The notes under the pieces were generated by a model. It did not search any database, had not been told where the DNA came from, and was given only the letters and a program-made list of their open reading frames with translations. Shown here one piece after another: positions 23,803 to 32,594 of a stretch of 41,529 bases of DNA. The stretch covers positions 1-41,529 of the forward strand of contig JAJRPV010000049.1 in NCBI GenBank assembly GCA_024280575.1, written 5' to 3'. Positions within the stretch are counted from its first letter, which is position 1, and every line of letters starts with the position of its first letter. The translations under genes and the position numbers were made by a program. This DNA is from Campylobacterales bacterium. GTDB lineage: Bacteria; Campylobacterota; Campylobacteria; Campylobacterales; Sulfurospirillaceae.

Positions 23803-25134
23803 TTATAAACTCGCCACTGGTTTAGGCTTGTCTATGAAAAAACCTTGAGAGTAATCAATACTCAAGCTTTTAACTGTTGATAAAACCGTACTTGAGTGAA
23901 CATACTCAGCAACTGTTTCTATCCCCATCTTCCTTGCAAAATTTACTATTGTTTCAACAACAATATATGAATTTTTATCTACATCTATATTTTCTATCAA
24001 AGAGCCGTCTATTTTTATAAAATCCGGTTTTATCTTCGTTAGATATGAAAAATTAGAAAAACCACTTCCAAAATCATCTATGGCTATTTTGGCTCCATAT
24101 CGTCTTATCTCGCTAAAAAAATCTATCACTTTTGGAAAATCGTTCACTTTTTGAGTCTCTAAAAGTTCAAAAGTAACTCTGTTTCCCATATTTGTATTTC
24201 TCAACATATCAAGTATAAAATTGTAAATATCTTGATTTATAATATCTTCATATGATAAATTTATACTAAATTCAAAATCAAATTCTTTAAATGTTTTAAA
24301 TGTTTTTTCTATGACTGTTTTCGTAATCTTATCATATGCTTTGATTTTTTTTGCAATAGGAATAAAATTTTGCGGTGAATAAATAATTCCTTTCTCATCC
24401 ATTAGTCTTGAGAGAGCTTCATATTTTACTATCTTATCTGTTTTATTGTCCATAATAGGCTGAAAATAAGGTATAAGTCTAGAATTATCTAATGCTTCTC
24501 TTATTATTGTTGCAAATTTGAGATTTTTCCCATATGCATCACCCATATTCATATCATCTTCATAAATCCAAAATTTCAGTAGATTTTCTTTTGCATATTT
24601 TAAAGCCATATTTACTTTGGAAAATATATTTTCAATACTAGATGTTGAAGCACTGGCAAAAGTTAAATCAACAAAGATTTTCGTATCTGAATATTCAAAA
24701 CTCAGGTGAGCTAGTCTCTCCAATAAATTATTTAAATAATTTTTTAAATCATAAAATTTTAATTTTTTATTTAGCAAAATAGCAAATTCATCACTAGCGA
24801 TTCTATAGACTCTTTCACTGCGAAGCGTATCTACTAGTTTTCTTGCAACTGATTCGAGTATAAAATCTCCAACCACAAAACCGTAAAAATCGTTTAAAAT
24901 TTTAAAATTATCAATATTTAGTACAACTAATGTAAATTCTGTGCTATCCTCTATATCAGATCTTAATCTATATAGATTCGATAAAGAAGTTAAATTATCT
25001 GTGTAATATTGTAAAAACAATTCATTTCTAACCAAACTAAGTTCTAATTTTAAATCATTTGCACTCTTCAAAGTAAACACCTTTTTCGCTTGATATTTAG
25101 GCACGCAATAGTCTCTAAAGCTACATTCTAGCAA
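23803..25134 (-). CDS. GGDEF/EAL protein with degenerate GGDEF, probable c-di-GMP phosphodiesterase
   Basis: A 443-residue soluble protein starting with TTG. Residues 1-42 are a short Cys-containing lead (CSFRDYC), 43-190 a GGDEF domain and 205-443 an EAL domain. The GGDEF signature reads ASDEF (113-117), so the two glycines are lost and cyclase activity is doubtful. The EAL site looks complete: E239 (YEALSR), N292 (INLS), E323 (FELLET), D353-D354 (DDFGSG), K374 (DFIKIDG), E410 (VAEYV) and Q430. The expected activity is hydrolysis of c-di-GMP, perhaps with GTP sensed by the GGDEF remnant. It is divergent from the ABC-F gene, with only 45 bases between the starts. Confidence 0.88.
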   Translation of the reverse strand: MLECSFRDYCVPKYQAKKVFTLKSANDLKLELSLVRNELFLQYYTDNLTSLSNLYRLRSDIEDSTEFTLVVLNIDNFKILNDFYGFVVGDFILESVARKLVDTLRSERVYRIASDEFAILLNKKLKFYDLKNYLNNLLERLAHLSFEYSDTKIFVDLTFASASTSSIENIFSKVNMALKYAKENLLKFWIYEDDMNMGDAYGKNLKFATIIREALDNSRLIPYFQPIMDNKTDKIVKYEALSRLMDEKGIIYSPQNFIPIAKKIKAYDKITKTVIEKTFKTFKEFDFEFSINLSYEDIINQDIYNFILDMLRNTNMGNRVTFELLETQKVNDFPKVIDFFSEIRRYGAKIAIDDFGSGFSNFSYLTKIKPDFIKIDGSLIENIDVDKNSYIVVETIVNFARKMGIETVAEYVHSSTVLSTVKSLSIDYSQGFFIDKPKPVASL

Positions 25135-25179
25135 AATCTTGTTAAAATAACTAATTAAATAATTATTTTGGTGGTATTT

Positions 25180-27126
25180 TTGGCATTATTAGATTTAATA
25201 GGAACAAGTAAAGCTTACGAGTCACAACAGGTATTAGATAAAGTTGATTTTTTTATAAACAAGGGCGATAGAATCTGTATTATTGGTAAAAATGGTGGTG
25301 GAAAATCTACTCTTTTGAAGATTATCAATGGCACTTTAAAAATAGACAGTGGCAGAAGAGTCGTACAAAAATTTTTAAAAATAGATATGCTCAATCAAAC
25401 ACCTTTGTTTGAAGAAAATATTAGTGTAAAAGATGCAATTAAAGAAAAACTAAAAGAGTTAACAACCGCAAGACTCGAATATGACAAAATATCAAAAGAG
25501 TTAGAAAATGATTTTGAAAACAAACATCTGTTAAAGAAGCATGAAGAATTAACAAGCTTTTTAGATACGCACAATGCTTGGAGCCTGGACAATAAAATAG
25601 AGATGGTTTTACAAAAATTCGACCTAAAAGAGTACGAAAACAGAGCTGTAAACTTGCTCAGCGGTGGAGAACAGCGTCGTGTTACATTGGCCGGATTAAT
25701 TCTTAAAAAACCTGATATATTGCTACTAGATGAGCCCACAAACCATCTAGATGTTTATATGGTCGAATTTTTAGAAGAACTGCTCTTAAAAGAACAATTT
25801 ACGCTCGTTTTCATATCTCATGATCGCTACTTTATAGATGCTCTTGCTTCAAAAACCGTGGAGATAGACAATTGTAAATTAAGGACTTTTAAGGGTGGAT
25901 ATCAAGATTATTTGAGTGCAAAAGAGATGCTTTTAAATGCCATGAATAAAGAACATGAAAATCTTCTTAAATTATTAAAAAGAGAGGAAGAGTGGCTACA
26001 CCGTGGAGTAAAAGCAAGACTAAAAAGAAACGAAGGAAGAAAACAAAAAGTTTTTGAACTAAGAGAAAAAGCTAAATTTAATCCGGCTTTAATCAACAAG
26101 ATGAAATTAGAACTCGAAAGAGAACAAAAAAATTTCAACCAAAACAAATCTATAAATAAGCAAAAAATGCTTTTTGAGATGTATAACTTAAAAAAATCTC
26201 TTGGGGATAAACTCTTAATTAATGATTTTACAACCAGGATATTGAGAAAAGATGCAATTGCTGTTGTTGGTAAAAATGGATCAGGAAAATCTACTTTTCT
26301 AAAAATTTTACTAGGAGATATGAGCGTAGATGATGGTATTTTTAAAAAAGGTGATTTCAAGATATGGTATTTTGATCAACAAAGAGAAATGCTAGATGAT
26401 GAAAAAGATATACTAGAAACTTTCTGCCCAAATGGAGGCGATAGAATCAATTTTAAGGGTAAAAATATTCATGTGTACGGATATCTGAAAAATTTTCTTT
26501 TTCCTAAAGAATTTTTAAATAAAAAGATAGGACTTTTAAGCGGTGGTGAAAAAAACAGAGTCGCTCTCGCACTGTTATTTACAAAAGAAGTGGATTGCCT
26601 TATACTAGATGAGCCAACAAATGATTTGGATATTCCGACAATAAATATTTTAGAAGAATATATTCAGAGTTTTCAAGGAGCTATCATTTTTGTTAGTCAC
26701 GATAGATATTTTGTTGATAAGATAGCCGGCAAACTTTTTATATTCAAAGGAGATGGCAAAATAGAAGAAAGTTACACGGCATATAGTGAATATCTTGAAA
26801 TAGAAAAACAGTTAGACAGTCTTAAAAATTTTAATATTGATATAAAAAAAGAGTCTTCCAAAAAAGAAAAATCAAATAATGCTATCAAATTAACTTATAA
26901 AGAACAGCAAGAATATAAAACTCTTCCCGGAGAAATAGAAAAAATTGAAATTGAAATTGAAGAAATCAATATTTGCTTGACAAATCCTACATGTTACGAA
27001 AAAATAGGATTATCAAAACTGAGTGATGATTTGCAAAAAAAACAGGACAAATTAGATGTTTTAATAGAAAATTTTCTACTTATAGAAGAAAAAGTCGAAA
27101 CAATAAAAATTAACCAAAAGGGGTAA
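25180..27126 (+). CDS. ABC-F family ATPase (Uup-like)
   Basis: A 648-residue soluble protein with two ABC cassettes and no membrane segment. Walker A: GKNGGGKST (36-44) and GKNGSGKST in the second cassette. Signatures: LSGGEQRRV and LSGGEKNRV. Walker B: LLLDEPTNHLD and LILDEPTNDLD. The linker between cassettes is long and charged (EEEWLHRGVKARLKRNEGRK), as in Uup/EttA-type translation factors, and a C-terminal coiled coil is present, as in Uup. I prefer TTG 25180 as start (MALLDLIGTSKAY, GGTGG just upstream) over TTG 25168. The likely role is ribosome- or DNA-associated; antibiotic resistance is less likely given the housekeeping context. pfkA starts ten bases downstream. Confidence 0.88.
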   Translation: MALLDLIGTSKAYESQQVLDKVDFFINKGDRICIIGKNGGGKSTLLKIINGTLKIDSGRRVVQKFLKIDMLNQTPLFEENISVKDAIKEKLKELTTARLEYDKISKELENDFENKHLLKKHEELTSFLDTHNAWSLDNKIEMVLQKFDLKEYENRAVNLLSGGEQRRVTLAGLILKKPDILLLDEPTNHLDVYMVEFLEELLLKEQFTLVFISHDRYFIDALASKTVEIDNCKLRTFKGGYQDYLSAKEMLLNAMNKEHENLLKLLKREEEWLHRGVKARLKRNEGRKQKVFELREKAKFNPALINKMKLELEREQKNFNQNKSINKQKMLFEMYNLKKSLGDKLLINDFTTRILRKDAIAVVGKNGSGKSTFLKILLGDMSVDDGIFKKGDFKIWYFDQQREMLDDEKDILETFCPNGGDRINFKGKNIHVYGYLKNFLFPKEFLNKKIGLLSGGEKNRVALALLFTKEVDCLILDEPTNDLDIPTINILEEYIQSFQGAIIFVSHDRYFVDKIAGKLFIFKGDGKIEESYTAYSEYLEIEKQLDSLKNFNIDIKKESSKKEKSNNAIKLTYKEQQEYKTLPGEIEKIEIEIEEINICLTNPTCYEKIGLSKLSDDLQKKQDKLDVLIENFLLIEEKVETIKINQKG

Positions 27127-27136
27127 ATTTATCATT

Positions 27137-28125
27137 ATGGAAATTATGGAAACTAAAAAAATGTCAATAGCTATTTTAACTTCAGGAGGAGATTGTGCCG
27201 GCATGAATCCGGCTATTAAAAATTTGTCGATTACTGCTATGACAAAGAAGTGCAACCTTACTTGATTTATGATGGATTAGAAGGATTAATCGACGGTAGC
27301 ATTAGAAAAGCAAGTCATGTTGATGTGGCAGGTATAATCCACGAGGGAGGCACTAGACTAAGATCATCAAGGTCCGAAAGATTTTTTGAGCTTGAATATA
27401 GACAAAAAGCTTATGATAATCTACAAAAATTTGGTATAGATAAATTAGTGATACTAGGCGGAGATGGATCTTTTAGAGCATTAAAACAATTTTATAATGA
27501 TTTTGGTGTTGGTTTTGTCGGAATTCCCGCAACAATTGATAATGACATCTTTGGGACTGACTATTGTCTAGGAGTGGATACTGCGCTAAATATGATAAGA
27601 TTTGCAACAGACGCTGTGAGAGATACTTCAGCTTCTTTCAAAAGGGGATGTGTGATAGAAACCATGGGAAGACATTGTGGTTATCTAGCTCTTATATCAG
27701 CCATCACATGTGGAGCTGAGGCATGCATAATTCCAGAATTAGATTATGATTTAGACAGCCTAGGAAAAAAACTAAAAAAACAATTAAGTGAAGGCAGAAA
27801 ATATATAGTAGTTATTGCTGCTGAAGGCTCGAGAAAGACTAAAAAATTAGTAAAATGGCTAGAAAATGATGTAGGAATCGAGACACGAGCTACAATTTTA
27901 GGGCATATTCAAAGAGGTGGAAATCCAACAGTATATGACAGACTTATGGCAACAGAGTTTGTAATACACGCGATAGATAAATTGATAAAGTCAGAATCAA
28001 AAGATGGTTTGGTAGTTGTATATGAAGATTCAAAATTTAAATTTGCATCAATTGACTATGTAAATTCCCAAAAATTTACAATAAAAAAAGAATTTTTAGA
28101 TTTAGCTTCAAGAATGGCAAGGTAA
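27137..28125 (+). CDS. pfkA: 6-phosphofructokinase, frame broken by one missing base
   Basis: The frame from ATG 27137 (MEIMETKKMSIAILTSGGDC) ends early, but inserting one base in the A5-T3 run at 27218-27225 joins it to the rest and gives a standard 329-residue enzyme. Motifs: LTSGGDCAGMNPAI (ATP site), GGDGSFRAL, the catalytic PATIDNDIFGTDYCLG, ETMGRHCGYLAL and LGHIQRGGNPT. Gly in GGDGS and a small residue in GIPATIDND favour ATP over pyrophosphate as donor. The enzyme phosphorylates fructose 6-phosphate. Given the intact remainder I read this as a working gene with a sequence error, not as decay. It lies ten bases after the ABC-F gene. Confidence 0.85.
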
Positions 28126-28188
28126 AAAGTTTGCTTATACAAACTTTCACCCCTCATTCCCAAGTTCGAGCTTGGGAATGAGGGGTGA
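28126..28188. terminator. Two back-to-back hairpins between pfkA and purH
   Basis: Right after the pfkA stop, AAAGTTTG-CTTATA-CAAACTTT (28126-28147) forms an 8-bp stem. It is followed by a perfect 18-bp inverted repeat, TCACCCCTCATTCCCAAG (28147-28164) against 28171-28188, around the loop TTCGAG. The second stem is long and GC-rich for this genome and is not followed by a T run. It can act as a bidirectional stop between the convergent genes, or be a mobile palindrome. Confidence 0.65.
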
Positions 28189-28199
28189 TTAGGTACTTA

Positions 28200-29732
28200 C
28201 TAGTGCAAGAAATGTCTAACTTCACTAAAATAAAGTGCCATATCATACTCATTTGCAGCGTCTATAATATCTTGGTCTCTTATGCTTCCACCTGGTTCTA
28301 TCACGCATCTTATACCTGCTTTTGCAGCTGCATCAATACTGTCACGAAACGGGAAAAATGCTTCACTCGCCATTGCAGCACCAAAAACTTCAACTCCCAT
28401 TTCTTTTGCTTTTAAAAGTGCACATTTGGCAGCATCCACTCTACTTGTCATTCCCATGCCAATTGCTACCATAACAGATTCTTTTACATAAACAACACAG
28501 TTTGATTTGGTCAAACTAGCGATTTTATATGCTATTTCAAGATCTGTTGATTCACCTTTATAGGCTTCTCTTTTGCTGACACATTTTGCATTTTTAACTT
28601 CATCGTCGGTTACTTTATCGCTGTTTTGATAAACAAAGCCACCATCTACATGTTTAAAATCATACTTATCATCACTCAAAACAAGATATTTACTCTCTTG
28701 CGTAAATATCTTAATTCTCTTCTTCTTTTCAAAAACGCTCAAGGCATCATCATCTACATTTGCGGCAATTATAACCTCAACAAAGATTTCATTTATCTTT
28801 TCAGCCAATTTTTTATCCAAAGTCCCATTGATTGCCACTACACCACCGTAAGCAGAAACAGGATCACACTTCAATGCTTTTTCATAAGAGTCAAATAGAT
28901 TATCACCGATGGCAAAACCGCAAGGATTTGCGTGTTTTATAATAGAAACTGCCGGAGCCTTACCAAATGAAGCTGCTATCTTTAATGCCCCGTTTATATC
29001 AGTCATATTGTTAAAACTAGCCTCTCCCTTCAGGGTTTTAAAGTTATTTGAAAAGAAATAGTCGAACTCATACAAAGCACCTTTTTGATGAGGATTTTCT
29101 CCATATCTTGTATTAAATGCTTTGGTTCCCACTATAAATTGTTGCTGACCAAAACCATCATTGAATCTTTGATTCATATAATTTGCTATCATACTATCAT
29201 AGGCAGCAGTATGCTCGTAAGCTTTTATCATCAAATCTCTTCTAAATTCAAGAGTGTTTGCACCGTCTTTTAAAGCAGCAATAACCAAATCATAATCATT
29301 CACATCCGTAACTATCAAAACATCATTAAAGTTTTTGGCGGCACTCCTGACCATAGCCGGACCACCGATATCGATATTTTCTATAATCTCATCAAAATCA
29401 TCTGTTTTGGCAATAGTCTCTTTAAAAGGATAAAGGTTTACACATACCAAATCAATGCCTACGATATCATGCTCTTTTGCCATCTCTACATGTGAGCTAA
29501 TATCTCTTCTATACAAAATTCCTCCGTGGATGTGAGGATTAAGAGTTTTTACTCTTCCGTCAAACATCTCCGGAAATTTTGTCACTTCACTTATCTCTAA
29601 AGCCTTTATACCTTCACTTTGTAGAAGTTTAAATGTGCCTCCGGTGGAAACTATCTCATACCCCAAGTCTTCTAAACTTTTGGCAAAATCTACTACACCT
29701 GCTTTATCGCTTACACTTATTAATGCTCTCAT
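28200..29732 (-). CDS. purH: Bifunctional AICAR transformylase / IMP cyclohydrolase
   Basis: A 510-residue enzyme for the last two steps of IMP synthesis. The N-terminal IMP cyclohydrolase (MGS-like) domain begins [20 protein letters not shown] and contains STGGTFKLL and [16 protein letters not shown] (residues 1-195). The C-terminal transformylase contains [27 protein letters not shown] and [18 protein letters not shown] start it at the ATG of MRALISVSD: upstream in-frame TTG 29765 lies inside the repeat. The ribosome-binding site AAAGGGGACA is the 3' end of the two-hairpin repeat. A minus-strand TATAAT at 29959-29964 would give a leader of about 220 bases that carries the whole repeat array. 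Confidence 0.94.
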   Translation of the reverse strand: MRALISVSDKAGVVDFAKSLEDLGYEIVSTGGTFKLLQSEGIKALEISEVTKFPEMFDGRVKTLNPHIHGGILYRRDISSHVEMAKEHDIVGIDLVCVNLYPFKETIAKTDDFDEIIENIDIGGPAMVRSAAKNFNDVLIVTDVNDYDLVIAALKDGANTLEFRRDLMIKAYEHTAAYDSMIANYMNQRFNDGFGQQQFIVGTKAFNTRYGENPHQKGALYEFDYFFSNNFKTLKGEASFNNMTDINGALKIAASFGKAPAVSIIKHANPCGFAIGDNLFDSYEKALKCDPVSAYGGVVAINGTLDKKLAEKINEIFVEVIIAANVDDDALSVFEKKKRIKIFTQESKYLVLSDDKYDFKHVDGGFVYQNSDKVTDDEVKNAKCVSKREAYKGESTDLEIAYKIASLTKSNCVVYVKESVMVAIGMGMTSRVDAAKCALLKAKEMGVEVFGAAMASEAFFPFRDSIDAAAKAGIRCVIEPGGSIRDQDIIDAANEYDMALYFSEVRHFLH

Positions 29733-29737
29733 TTTTA

Positions 29738-29899
29738 TGTCCCCTTTTTGTTGGGCAAAGCCCAATAAAAATTCCTCGCGACTGAAGCTTTAGCTATCGC
29801 CAAGAATTATACTGTTTTACAAGGCAAAGCCCAATAAAAATTCCTCTCACTAAAGCTTTGGCTATCGCCAAGAATAGGCAAAGCCCAATAAAAATTCTT
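29738..29899 (-). repeat. Array of three two-hairpin repeat units in the purH leader
   Basis: Minus strand, 5' to 3': a partial unit (29877-29899), a second unit (29823-29875) and a full unit (29738-29808). The full unit shows hairpin TTGGC-GATA-GCTAA, the 20-base linker GCTTCAGTCGCGAGGAATTT (29769-29788), hairpin TTGGGC-TTT-GCCCAA and the tail AAAAAGGGGACA, six bases before the purH ATG. The 21-base stretch from the second hairpin into the linker end is identical in all three (29754-29774, 29823-29843, 29877-29897). The second unit has the variant linker GCTTTAGTGAGAGGAATTT and a shortened tail AAAACAGTATAAT lacking GGGGA. Confidence 0.85.
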
Positions 29900-29939
29900 T
29901 GAATTTTCATTTTGTCTTTATTGGAAAAATTTATTAAAA

Positions 29940-29968
29940 TTGCTTACTTGAAAAAATTATTATATAAT
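29940..29968 (+). promoter_or_regulatory. Promoter of the MalY-like gene
   Basis: TTGCTT (29940-29945), a 17-base spacer and TATAAT (29963-29968), followed by AAGGA and the ATG at 29992. A minus-strand TATAAT at 29959-29964 overlaps it and would serve purH, so the two promoters are back to back. Confidence 0.7.
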
Positions 29969-29991
29969 AACCCACTTTCAATAAGGATAAA

Positions 29992-31137
29992 ATGATGAGT
30001 TTTTTTGATAAAGAAATTGACAGAAGAGGAACACACTGCGAAAAATGGGATAAATACAAAGATACAGATGTAATTCCCGCTTGGGTTGCAGATATGGATT
30101 TTAGTTCACCGATACCGGTTATAAATGCGCTCAGACAGAGAGTTGAGCATGGGATTTTTGGCTACACCGGCATGGATGACGATACAAATGAAGCAGTTAT
30201 AGATTTCATCAAAAGACATCACAACTGGGAGATAAAAAAAGAGTGGATTGTTTGGATGACCGGCGTAATTCCTGGCATTAATCTAGCTTGTAGAATGATT
30301 AGTGACAATAGTGAAGTAATCACAACTACTCCTATATACCCTCATTTTGTAACGGCTACTAAAAATACAAACAAGATTCTAACACAAGTTCCCATGAAAG
30401 AGATAAATAATCGATGGAGTATAGATTTTGAAGAATTTGAAAGTAAAATAAGCCCTACATGCAAACTTTTTTTACTTTGCAATCCATACAACCCAGGAGG
30501 CACTGTTTTTACAAAAGCCGAACTAGAAAAGCTGTGTGAAATTTGCACAAAATATGATTTAATCATTTGTTCAGACGAGATACATGCTGATTTAGTTATA
30601 AATCCAAAAACCAAACATATACCGATAGCTTCTCTTGACGATGACTATGCACAAAATATCATCACCCTCATGGCACCAAGTAAAACATTTAATATAGCAG
30701 GCTTACAAAGCTCTTTTGCCATCATACCAAATAAAAAACTAAGACTTGCCTTCAAAAAAGAATTAAGAGGTATGGGTGAGAATATCAATGTACTTGCGAT
30801 AAGTGCAACAAAAGCTGCCTATACACAAAGTGATGAATGGTTAAGAAAATTAAAAAAATATTTATTAGAGAATTTTAAATTAGTAAAAGAATTTATAGAC
30901 AAAAATAGAGATTTACAAATGCTAAGCAGTGATGCAACTTTTTTAGCATGGATTGACTGTCAAGCTCTACATGTAGCGAATCCTTATGAGTTATTTTTAG
31001 AATATGGTGTAGGTCTGAATGACGGGAAAAGATTTGGAGATAAAAATTTTGTAAGGTTAAATTTTGCAACTACAAGAAAAAACCTTGAAGAGATATTAAG
31101 AAGAATGCAAAAAGCGATAGACTCCTTGGAGAATTAA
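29992..31137 (+). CDS. MalY/PatB-type aminotransferase (cystathionine beta-lyase-like)
   Basis: A 381-residue fold-type I PLP enzyme. The N-terminus FDKEIDRRGTHCEKWDKYKD and the block IPAWVADMDFSSP (28-40) identify the MalY/PatB subgroup of C-S lyases. Further motifs: YTGMDDDTNEAVIDFI, LLCNPYNPGGTVFTKAEL, SDEIHADL (194-201) and Schiff-base lysine K231 in APSKTFNIAGLQ. It probably cleaves cystathionine or related thioethers to pyruvate, ammonia and a thiol. A good sigma-70 promoter precedes it. It converges on the small cytochrome c gene with ten bases between the stops. Confidence 0.9.
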   Translation: MMSFFDKEIDRRGTHCEKWDKYKDTDVIPAWVADMDFSSPIPVINALRQRVEHGIFGYTGMDDDTNEAVIDFIKRHHNWEIKKEWIVWMTGVIPGINLACRMISDNSEVITTTPIYPHFVTATKNTNKILTQVPMKEINNRWSIDFEEFESKISPTCKLFLLCNPYNPGGTVFTKAELEKLCEICTKYDLIICSDEIHADLVINPKTKHIPIASLDDDYAQNIITLMAPSKTFNIAGLQSSFAIIPNKKLRLAFKKELRGMGENINVLAISATKAAYTQSDEWLRKLKKYLLENFKLVKEFIDKNRDLQMLSSDATFLAWIDCQALHVANPYELFLEYGVGLNDGKRFGDKNFVRLNFATTRKNLEEILRRMQKAIDSLEN

Positions 31138-31147
31138 TTTCAATCGA

Positions 31148-31477
31148 TTACTTAGTACCACTTGTTACATAAAAATATAAAATATTAATTTCTTGATTTG
31201 TTAGATAATAAGTAGGCATCACTTTATGAGTAGTTTTCAATGCCACAGAAAATTCTTGCAAATTAAGATTATTTATAGCGGGTGCTCTTAAAATTTTAGT
31301 TTTTCCTTTTACTTTATACCTAGAAATTACAGAGCCTTGGCCTCGGTTTCCATGACACAGACTACATCCTATTCCTCTTGGATTAGAGTATAGCATCTTG
31401 GCATATTCCATCTTTGTTATAAAATCATCTGCAAACATAGAAATACTTAGCAATAAAATAATAAAAATAAATTTCAC
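31148..31477 (-). CDS. Small periplasmic cytochrome c, one haem
   Basis: A 109-residue exported class I cytochrome c. A signal peptide (residues 1-16, ending SMFA) is followed by the haem motif CSLCHGNRGQG (38-48). The probable axial methionine is in HKVMPTYYLTNQEINILYFY, the usual C-terminal helix pattern. The start codon is GTG at 31477, with AGGTG a few bases upstream. It is monocistronic and divergent from folD. The electron partner is not evident; small monohaem cytochromes like this often donate to terminal oxidases or cytochrome c peroxidase. Confidence 0.85.
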   Translation of the reverse strand: MKFIFIILLLSISMFADDFITKMEYAKMLYSNPRGIGCSLCHGNRGQGSVISRYKVKGKTKILRAPAINNLNLQEFSVALKTTHKVMPTYYLTNQEINILYFYVTSGTK

Positions 31478-31555
31478 CTAATCACCTCGCTTTATTAACT
31501 CTTTAATAGATATTTGATATGATACAATATTTTGAATAAAGGAAGAGTTAAATAA

Positions 31556-32419
31556 ATGACAATTTTAGATGGAAAAAAATTAGCTGCTAAAATAAGAAAA
31601 AATGTTAAAGAAGAAATTCACACTCTGCAAGGCGAAGGAATAACTCCAGGACTTGCAGTTATATTGGTAGGCGACGATCCGGCTAGCAGAACTTATGTGA
31701 ATATGAAAGAGAGAGCCTGCGAGGAAGCCAATATATACTCGATTGTTCACAAAATGCCAACTTCAATCTCGCAAGATAAGATTTTAGAGATACTTGACAT
31801 GATGAATAAAAATGATTATATAGATGGCATATTAGTCCAACTCCCGCTTCCTCCTCATATTGATACAAATAAAATTATTGAAGCAATAGATCACAATAAA
31901 GATGTGGATGGTTTTCATCCCTTTAATGTTGGTAGGCTAGTTGCTGGTTTAGATAGTTATGTTTCTTGTACACCGCTAGGAGTTATGAAAATCTTAGAAG
32001 AGTACAAAATAGACCCAAAAGGGCTAAATATTTGTATAGTGGGTGCAAGCAATATCGTTGGAAAACCTATGTTAAATCTACTACTCAATGCAAATGCTAC
32101 AGTAGATATTTGTCATGTTTATACTAAAGATTTAAAATCTCACACTAAAAAAGCTGATGTTGTGATTGTCGGTGTTGGAAAAGCAGGACTTATCACGGAA
32201 GACATGATAAAAGATGATGCCATCGTCATAGATATTGGCATAAACAGAACGGAAAATGGAAAATTAGTAGGTGATGTAGATTTTGAAAATGTTGCAAAAA
32301 AATGCTCTTACATAACACCTGTTCCCGGAGGTGTAGGTCCTATGACCATAGCTATGCTTCTGACAAATACTCTAAAAGCAGCAAAAAACAGAATAGCGAA
32401 AAAGGAACAACTCAAATGA
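31556..32419 (+). CDS. folD: Methylenetetrahydrofolate dehydrogenase / cyclohydrolase
   Basis: A 287-residue bifunctional enzyme that interconverts 5,10-methylene-THF and 10-formyl-THF. Motifs: VGDDPASRTYVNMKERACEE (residues 38-57, with catalytic Tyr47 and Lys51), GILVQLPLPPHID, KDVDGFHPFNVGRL, the dinucleotide loop GASNIVGKPMLNLLL and the C-terminal TPVPGGVGPMTIAMLL. AAAGGAAGAG lies upstream of the ATG. lepB follows after 175 bases that contain two repeat units. folD makes the formyl donor used by PurH nearby, but they are not in one operon. Confidence 0.96.
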   Translation: MTILDGKKLAAKIRKNVKEEIHTLQGEGITPGLAVILVGDDPASRTYVNMKERACEEANIYSIVHKMPTSISQDKILEILDMMNKNDYIDGILVQLPLPPHIDTNKIIEAIDHNKDVDGFHPFNVGRLVAGLDSYVSCTPLGVMKILEEYKIDPKGLNICIVGASNIVGKPMLNLLLNANATVDICHVYTKDLKSHTKKADVVIVGVGKAGLITEDMIKDDAIVIDIGINRTENGKLVGDVDFENVAKKCSYITPVPGGVGPMTIAMLLTNTLKAAKNRIAKKEQLK

Positions 32420-32440
32420 TATTGCAAAATCGCACACTAC

Positions 32441-32589
32441 AGAAACTTATGTTTCGTGCTTCAGTCGCGAGGAATTTTTGCGGAATTTACTTCCGTAAAA
32501 AGGGGACAGTAAATAAAAATATTCTCGCCAAAGGCGTAGCTTCAGTCGCGAGGAATTTAATCTGGGCTTTGCCTAGATTAAAGGGGACA
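32441..32589 (+). repeat. Two tandem two-hairpin repeat units before lepB
   Basis: Unit 1 (32441-32515): hairpin GAAAC-TTAT-GTTTC, linker GCTTCAGTCGCGAGGAATTT (32458-32477), hairpin TTGCGGAA-TTTAC-TTCCGTAA, tail AAAGGGGACAGTAAAT. Unit 2 (32522-32594): hairpin CGCC-AAA-GGCG, the identical linker (32539-32558), hairpin TTTAATCTGGGC with GCCTAGATTAAA around TTT (12 bp, one G-U), tail AAAGGGGACAGTTAA, then the lepB ATG at 32595. The period is 81 bases. Stem sequences differ between units but pairing is kept. The GGGG of unit 2 lies eight bases from the ATG and acts as its ribosome-binding site. Confidence 0.88.
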
Positions 32590-32594
32590 GTTAA

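Noticed and set aside
27137-27250. Programmed frameshifting in pfkA, trpB and ychF
   Set aside because: The homopolymers are short (A3 to A5), no slippery heptamer or stimulatory structure is evident, and these genes are not known to be recoded. A missing base in the sequence is more likely.
28200-29765. purH start at TTG 29765
   Set aside because: The extra 11 residues are translated repeat sequence; the conserved N-terminus begins at the ATG 29732, which has a ribosome-binding site.
29738-29899. Possible attachment site or integrated-element border
   Set aside because: No integrase, tRNA or foreign genes lie between the repeat loci at 29738 and 32594; the enclosed genes (MalY-like, cytochrome c, folD) look native. 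The repeats also lie in opposite orientation.
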